DNA of 64,000 nt from Limanda limanda. Lineage: Eukaryota > Chordata > Actinopteri > Pleuronectiformes > Pleuronectidae. How positions within the stretch are numbered: position 1 is the stretch's first letter; every line of letters starts with the position of its first letter. Location of the stretch: assembly GCF_963576545.1 (NCBI RefSeq), contig NC_083656.1, positions 9,758,346 through 9,822,345 of the forward strand, written 5' to 3'. A program made the position numbers and the translations under genes. The notes below the pieces were generated by a model. It had not been told where the DNA came from and did not search any database. It was given only the letters and a program-made list of their open reading frames with translations. Of this stretch, positions 57,901 to 64,000 are shown in pieces.

Positions 57901-58437
57901 AAAGTTACCTCCCTAAACTAAGGTTTGTTTGCAAATGGCATTTTCAAACTGAAACAATCAAGTGTTTTGGCTCCGTTTAAGTTTGAATCCTTATCCACAA
58001 CATATCTGAAAACTGATATCACGATACCGGTGAGTCTCGCTGGACATATGAATTGCATATTGGCATATTGCTCCAACAAAAGCTGGTCTCCTACTCATGT
58101 AAGTAGTTTTATTATTGTAAAACATTGAATTTATGTGTACAACAGCTGTTAGTAAAGCGGCAGGATCAGCAGCACTTGTAATTGATTATCCATGTTGCAC
58201 TAACCAAAAGGACTCAATCAACAAGAGGTTGTGAGAGTCTGTTTTCATTTTGAACATCTCTATTGCTGCTGGTCAAGACTAAAACGCTGCCCAGGAGTGT
58301 TCGAGCTCAAACGTGCCAGAAGCATTTGAAAACATCTCCAGAGTAATGTGAGCAACAGGCGTATCTGTAGCAGAGCTAAAACCTTTTCAGATGAAAACAT
58401 GGCACTTTGGATGAAGGATTAATTCACCACAGATCTG
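57901..58437. mobile_element. DNA element inserted in a SINE (carries repeat B copy 2)
   Basis: About 537 bp lies between the two SINE halves. Its ends carry inverted TTTTCAAACTGAAA (57941-57954) and TTTCAGATGAAAA (58385-58397). The core ACAGCTGTTAGTAAAG and AGGATCAGCAGCACTTGTAA repeats the block at 26041-26165. No coding frame of note. Exact ends are uncertain. Confidence 0.55.
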
Positions 58438-58610
58438 AACGTGAGTGTGAATGGTTGTTTGTCTCTGTGTGTTGGTCCTGTGCTCTGCTCACGATCTGTT
58501 CAGGGTTTGTCCGCCTCTGGCTCAATGTCACCTGGGATCGGCTGCAGCCCCCCCCCCCCCATGACCCTCAAAGCATAAGCGAATACATAATGGATGGATG
58601 TTTATTTAAC
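58438..58610 (+). mobile_element. SINE-like element, 3' half
   Basis: GAACGTGAGTGTGAATGGTT, TGTTTGTCTCTGTGTGTTGG, TCACCTGGGATCGGCTGCAG and the terminal AATGGATGGATG match the tail of the same fish repeat, broken by a poly-C run at 58548-58560. Confidence 0.7.
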
Positions 58611-58843
58611 TTTGTTGGTTTTCCGATCGTATGACTTAATCTCCTCATACAGGGAAGAGTCACGGAAGCACAACTGCAACGACCGACTCACATGAACTCA
58701 GCTGTTTTACACACAACGTTCTGCCCTTTTTATCCTGTTGTCACTTGTGGACATGTGACATCATTCCACATCTGGTTCTCATGTGTTTTGCTTACACCAG
58801 AGCAGCGTCTGTCGCCCCGAGGCATGTGTGCACACGCCAAATG

Positions 58844-58857
58844 GGGGGGGGGGGGGA
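58844..58857. repeat. Poly-G run
   Basis: Run of about 14 G, probably variable. Confidence 0.85.
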
Positions 58858-59429
58858 TATGGTGTCTATGACAATGATCAACCTGCAAGTCATAAATTTG
58901 CGCTCGCTCGGGGGTTACAGCTGGGCAGGGCGTCTCTTATTTCACATATAAAAGACATTAATAGTCATTTTCATTTTCATTGCCCATGATATCACCGATC
59001 CCCAGGGGTGAGGGAGAAGTAATCACATGTGACAAACCAAAAGATCCGCACAGGTCGAACTCTCAATGCTCCGCTAAGGGTCAAGTAGAATATGAAGCTG
59101 AAATGTTTCTCCTGCATGCAATTAAAAAAGTGATTATATCAAATTTAAATGCGAAGAAAGCAAATATAAAATTCTGGCTGCTTGGTTCCAGGTGGGTGTT
59201 TTTTGCTTTTCTTTCTCATCTTCCCTGAAGTGTCATGGGCCACTGACATCTTTATCTGAAACTAATTATACTCGGTGCCAAAGTCAGTCTCTCAAATCGC
59301 CTTTGTTGCTGTGGATCACCGGAGGGGCGACCCTTCATCCTGCTTTCTTCTCCTATCTGCCCCCGGGGATTCTGCTCCTTTGTGGCAGCCACTGTGACTC
59401 GGCTCTGCCTCTTCATCTCCCTCAGGACG

Positions 59430-59476
59430 AGCTCCGCTGGTGTGTGTGAGTGTGTGTGAGTGTGTGAGTGTGTGTG
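59430..59476. repeat. GT/GTGA microsatellite
   Basis: Interrupted (GTGTGTGA)n. Confidence 0.85.
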
Positions 59477-59849
59477 GGAGAAAGGGACAGAGAGAGAGTG
59501 GGTTTACGTCCCTGCTTGTGTGCAGGACCGAATGCATGTGCTGGTGTAGCACAGCATGATTTATGTGCATCGTTGTTAGCAAGTCTTACACATGCAGGCA
59601 TCACTGCAGGTGCTGTGTCCACAACGCAGATTGTGTTTGTGCTGCACACGCACACACACGGCTCATGGCTTACTGGTCATGCAACACATTCTGCTTTATC
59701 TGCAAACCACAACACCCTCAACTACTTAGTAAACGCTCAGAACATTATGCAGAGGAAAATCAAAAAGTCATTACAGAACTCTTCGAGCTTAACTGATGTT
59801 TCTTGCAAACTGAGAAAGAAATTTTGGTCGGTGCATTGGAACAAAGCCT

Positions 59850-60010
59850 CTGAGTAAGAAGGTTCCCGGTTCGAATCCCAGCTTGGCCGGGGTCTCTGTG
59901 TGGAGTTTGCATGTTCTCCTGTGATCATGAACAGTTGCTTGACTCTGTGTGTTGATACACCGCCACCCCAGGGTGTTGAAGGAGAATGGATGGCTGTGGA
60001 TGGATGTTTT
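59850..60010 (+). mobile_element. Internally deleted SINE-like element
   Basis: GAAGGTTCCCGGTTCGAATC has a near-perfect pol III B box, followed by CTCTGTGTGGAGTTTGCATG, a shortened body and a GGATGG...GGATGGATG tail. Same family type as 57755-58610. Confidence 0.75.
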
Positions 60011-60539
60011 CCACCATAAAAGTAGCAGTAAAATCATAAAATCTGTTGAGAGACAACCCCGTGCGTCACAGAGCAATAGAGACACTGCTCCTGAATTTTG
60101 TTTTGCCTTAAAGTGGATTATTTACAACTCTGTGGACTTAACTAGCAAAATATGATTTGCCTCCATTGTATTGAGACAAGGACATTTGCAAATGCATCTC
60201 CTAATGTCTTTTTTAGGAAATTTGGTTAAGATAATTCAGTTGATTTCCCCCAGTGTGAATACATTCCTATAGGATTTACATGCAGCTTCCAAACACTTAA
60301 ATTGCATCACACCTTCTGTCAGGTTTCTGGGTCTTTATGGTTTAGATCAGTGTGTGTGTTGAGGACATGGTGGACAGGTCATACTGATGCAGCCGCTCCC
60401 ATTCATTCAAATGCTTGGCAGAGAACTTGCTCAAGGCACAATGCTCATGCATCTCTATCCATTGCAGCCTTGTGCTCGGACTAATGAGCGACTGGGGGAC
60501 TTCAAACAATCGGGGCGATCATTCTTTTCACGAGGTAAA

Positions 60540-60596
60540 CCCACACCCACCCACACACCCACCCACACACACACCCACACACACCCACACACACAA
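60540..60596. repeat. (CCCACA)n / CA tract
   Basis: Mixed CCCACA and CACA units. Confidence 0.88.
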
Positions 60597-62024
60597 GCAG
60601 TACTTCAATTAATTAAACCTGTCTGTACTTGTGTGTCCTACCCCCCCGCCTTGCCTGCCCTTGGGGAAATCAAACAATTAAGGACTGAATACAGATTTAC
60701 TCGGCCTCCCTTCATGTGTCTCACCCTCGAGATGTCCTCCCTCTTTCTAGTAAAAGTCAGATTTTGATGTATTAGGGGGGGTTCGGTTTTGCACCCTGAC
60801 CCTGTGTTCTTTCAGAGGATGATTGACAGGAGGAGGCTGCGAGATCAAACCTGGAGGAGGCAGAACAGACAACTGAATTATTTACGGACAGATGAATCTT
60901 AAGTGTAATGTGCGAGGTCGGAATCCTTATGCGCTTGCAGCAGGTGAGGTCCGCACTACAGGACAAGACGTCCGATGTCCAATTTATTAAGCAATCTATT
61001 CCCAAAGCCCTCGCAGAGTTCACAAACCTCCGGCAGAGACAACATTAGATCTCTGCTGCGCGTGCTGACAAAAGATTCTGTTATGTCACGCTTCCTTAAA
61101 TCAGCGCTCAACGTGATCTCCCTTCCATTTCGAGAGTTGGTGATTGCTTTACCAATAACGTACCAAGGGCTCATCTATCATCCATGTGCCACTGATCCCT
61201 TTAAGGACTCGGGCTTCTTCTTGATCAGCTGACGCGCCCAAGAAGTGGAACGTTATTGGCTTTCGCCCGGGAGACAGTTTGTAAACAGCCCATCAGACAT
61301 CAGCGTGTGCAGATGGAGCGCCGAGCTGGGGCTTGATCATTTTCTCTGCATCGATGACCCGTCGAGCATAAATAAAAAAGCGAGCGTGTTTGATTTGCAT
61401 CCACACAACAGAACGAGTGCATTTGTTTACTTCCATTTGGCATTTTCAACAAAATCTATTGCCAGACCAGGGTAACAACCAGGTTCATAGAAATTCTGGA
61501 GTCATGAGTCATTCACCACCAAAATACATTTATATTTTATCTTTCCTGTTTGGTTTTTTATTTTCCAACATGAAGGCCTGGTTTCAGAAGTCTACACTCC
61601 TCTCCTGGGGAACTTCTGAATCATTTATTTACCTCATTTCAAGTTTAGAAATACAACGAAATAGCTAAATATTCCACCTTCAGTCATTTGTAATAATGTT
61701 AAAGAAAGATGTTTGATATTTCATGTAATCTGCTCGATCGTCAGAAACGGACGGAGTCATTCTGTCCATTCTCTATTCATTCTGTCCATACTCTGTATTC
61801 ATCTCCCTACTTGTCCACGTCTTCCTAAAGCTCACGGATACGGAACAGACAAAACAGTAAGCAAAACTACCATAAGACACGAAGAGGACATTCCAGCGTC
61901 CACATTAAGCGTTTCCTCACAGACCACTAACATTTGCAGAGCAGCTGTTAGTCTTGAGATACATTCAACACAACCTCCTCCACCGTCACCATGTTTGTCG
62001 TTGACAGAAACTCTAAACTCTCCA

Positions 62025-62038
62025 CTGCCCTCTAGTGG
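62025..62038 (-). promoter_or_regulatory. CTCF-like motif, minus orientation
   Basis: The plus strand reads CTGCCCTCTAGTGG; the minus strand reads CCACTAGAGGGCAG, a near-consensus CTCF core. Pattern match only. Confidence 0.4.
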
Positions 62039-62202
62039 ATTCATTGCTTAACAACCATGCCAACGTAAAGAACGGTAAAACAACATTTGGAACAGACGCG
62101 TGTCTCTTTTCGTACGTGAAGGCATCATCGATGAATCTGTGTATTTCGTTTATGAAGCCAGAGTCACGCCTAATTAGCTTGTCTTGGCAGAAAGAATAGA
62201 AA

Positions 62203-62220
62203 TGGGGGGGGGGGGGGGGG
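62203..62220. repeat. Poly-G run
   Basis: About 18 G in a row; potential quadruplex former. Confidence 0.88.
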
Positions 62221-62579
62221 ACAGCTAGCCTAGCTCTGTTCAGTAACAACAACAATCAATAACAATTAACTAATTTGTTTTATTCGTTTCGTGGTGTATT
62301 CTTCATCTTTAGTCGAGTGTAGCGACATCCTGGTGTCTCCGCAGTTTGCCTGGAAACCTCAGTCGCCAGAAAACGGTCTCCAGCTACATATCGAACTAAC
62401 ATATGTGTGTTATCGATCTTCTCGTGTAACTTCTGTCGAATAAATTCACTGCCTTTAACTTCTTCTTACTAAAAACCTCCAGAAAAGTTGCACTGGGCGT
62501 TTCTGCACGAATCCTCAACAGCGTGTTCCTATGCATCAGACAACTGGATCTACTCCTGCCTACACAAATATACATCAGT

Positions 62580-62624
62580 CAGCCACTACATTAAAACCAG
62601 ATACCCGTTTTAATGTTATGGCTG
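62580..62624. mobile_element. Collapsed DNA-transposon termini (palindrome)
   Basis: CAGCCACTACATTAAAAC (62580-62597), a 9-base spacer, then GTTTTAATGTTATGGCTG (62607-62624), an inverted repeat with 16 of 18 matches. The sequence is the known terminus of a common fish DNA element (CAGCCATAACATTAAAAC), here with almost no interior. Confidence 0.7.
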
Positions 62625-64000
62625 TTTGGTGAAGGCCTTCTTGTTTTTCAAGAAGGACAAACCAAGAGCTTTTTCTAGCTCGTGTGTCAACAACTGCAGT
62701 TTCCTGCTTAACCCTCAGTGGGTTCACAACCTGCCCCTGACCCCTTATGCTCGGAAATCAAACTCTGCTGATGGTTTAAAGGAAACTGTGTCATGGGCTC
62801 GAGCCTGGAGTCCACAGGGTCCCTGCACCCCCGAAGCAGTCCACAGCCTCTTTATCAAACCCTGGCAGCTCCTATTGTTGTTGGCAGCGCACTCCCGTCC
62901 CCGGAGCTGGAGGGATTAGGTGAGTGTGAGTGAAGAGGAGTACGAGGGCCAACCAATGGAGACCCTGTCGTGTCCCACATCTCAGCGGGGAGATGCTGAC
63001 GGCGAGGATATAATTGAGGCGGGTGTGGGGGGGGGGTGAACATGGAGGCAGGTAGACAGAAGAGAAGGCCGACTGCCTTCACACCTCATCTGACAAAGCA
63101 AAAACAGTCCGATCCAGTCATCACACATCCTTCCTCTGCCTCCGTCTACTCCCTGTGTGTCCGTCTCTCAGCAGCGAGGGGCCTCAGAGTCAGAACCTTG
63201 ATGACGAGTGCTATGGGAAACGAGAAGCATCTGCTTTCTGCGTGACACGGAGACCCGGGGAAGACTCCGTGCGTGCTCCACGTCCCGGACTTTCTCTGCA
63301 CCACTTCGTTTTTTTATCACGAGGCTAAATTTAGCGATGAAAGAGGCATCTGAACCCGAAGCCCTACACAGGGTTTCCCATTGAGTCTTGTGTGTGTGTG
63401 TGAAGTTTCAAATAAAACAAAAACTACGACCAAAAAAACATAAAGATGTTTTCACCATGTTTAAAGACGCCCGTCAGCAGAGAGGCTACGTTTAAGAGCA
63501 AGAAGGGGAAACTGCTGCTGCTTTTTTTTTGTTGTGCCACTGCAGCGGATACAGTTTTTTTTCTCCTACTTTCCGTCCAGCATTTATTTTTTACAAGGAC
63601 GCTGCTCTGCGTGAACATGTGGAAGACAAAAGAAGTGGAGGGGGGGGAAAAAATCTCCTACATCAGCAGAATGAGGCAGGCTCTGGCCCAACTCTGACCG
63701 TCTGGCTGATGACCACACGTGGCTTCCTCTCTCAGTCAGTGACCCCCCCACACGCAGGGAGTGCTGGTCACCGTTAGGTTACTGTGAGAACGGTCAAACC
63801 GAGTCCGCTCAGACATTAATTCACACCGTAAATCCGGCGGATCTATTTGTCTGTCTGTCACGAGGGAAGATTGGGAGCCGGCGCTGCAAAGCCGGACCGA
63901 TTATCTTTATGGTCAGCAGTCGCAGAGGTCAGAAACTTTTGGCTGCATTTGTTTATTCCCTTTGGCAAAGCAGAGCCTTGAGAAAATGAGATTTCACCGT

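Larger units (their letters stand above)
49922..64000 (-). other. Upstream ADAM12 intron / 5' flank, no exon found
   Basis: 14.1 kb upstream of W1. I looked on the minus strand for the prodomain exon that should end NLERN-GA and for a signal peptide exon, and found none. Contents are SINE halves, a nested DNA element, repeat copies, CpG-rich patches and microsatellites. Large 5' introns are usual in vertebrate ADAM12. Confidence 0.6.

Overview
This is a stretch of teleost fish nuclear DNA, probably percomorph-like, though the species cannot be told. The signs are intron-split vertebrate genes with GT-AG junctions, dispersed fish SINE, LINE and DNA-transposon relics, and many long microsatellites. 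There are no bacterial operons, CRISPR arrays or viral genes. I see two genes, both on the minus strand and in tandem. Most open reading frames in the window are chance or low-complexity frames.

Region 1-7.8 kb holds a complete DHX32 gene. It has eleven coding exons between 7444 (start) and 1375 (stop). Joined, they give 742 residues, with every junction in phase. The protein is a degenerate DEAH-box helicase: the Walker A lysine is arginine, DEAH is DQAH, SAT is SVQ, and motif VI has lost its last two arginines. It is better read as a pseudo-helicase or RNP-associated scaffold than as an active motor.

Region 7.8-10.4 kb is the spacer between the genes. It holds the DHX32 promoter side and the likely 3' UTR of the next gene. 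I see no FANK1 exons here, although FANK1 lies between DHX32 and ADAM12 in mammals.

Region 10.4-49.9 kb holds the 3' twenty coding exons of ADAM12, which I call W1 (5'-most, 49843-49921) to W20 (10404-10473). They give 868 residues plus a stop. In order these are part of the prodomain with its cysteine switch, a furin site, a metalloprotease with an intact zinc site, disintegrin, cysteine-rich and EGF-like domains, one membrane span, and a long proline-rich tail with SH3-ligand-like motifs. The signal-peptide exon and the exon ending just before W1 were not found in the remaining 14 kb, so they probably lie beyond the window.

The introns carry the repeats. The W18-W19 intron alone holds a LINE 3' end, a CTG tract, a 0.7 kb GT-rich minisatellite, a SINE fragment and a complete hAT-like element with exact 8-bp target duplications. 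That element contains an 87-unit CA repeat and ends 27 bp from the W18 splice donor. The pyrimidine tract of W3 is itself an expanded hexanucleotide repeat. Region 50-64 kb is the upstream intron and flank, with several transposon relics, a CpG-dense patch and no recognised exon.

I found no convincing new gene system. The observations most worth checking are repeat insertions touching ADAM12 splice sites, the doubly broken ATPase motifs of DHX32, and the two similar CpG-rich patches upstream of W1.
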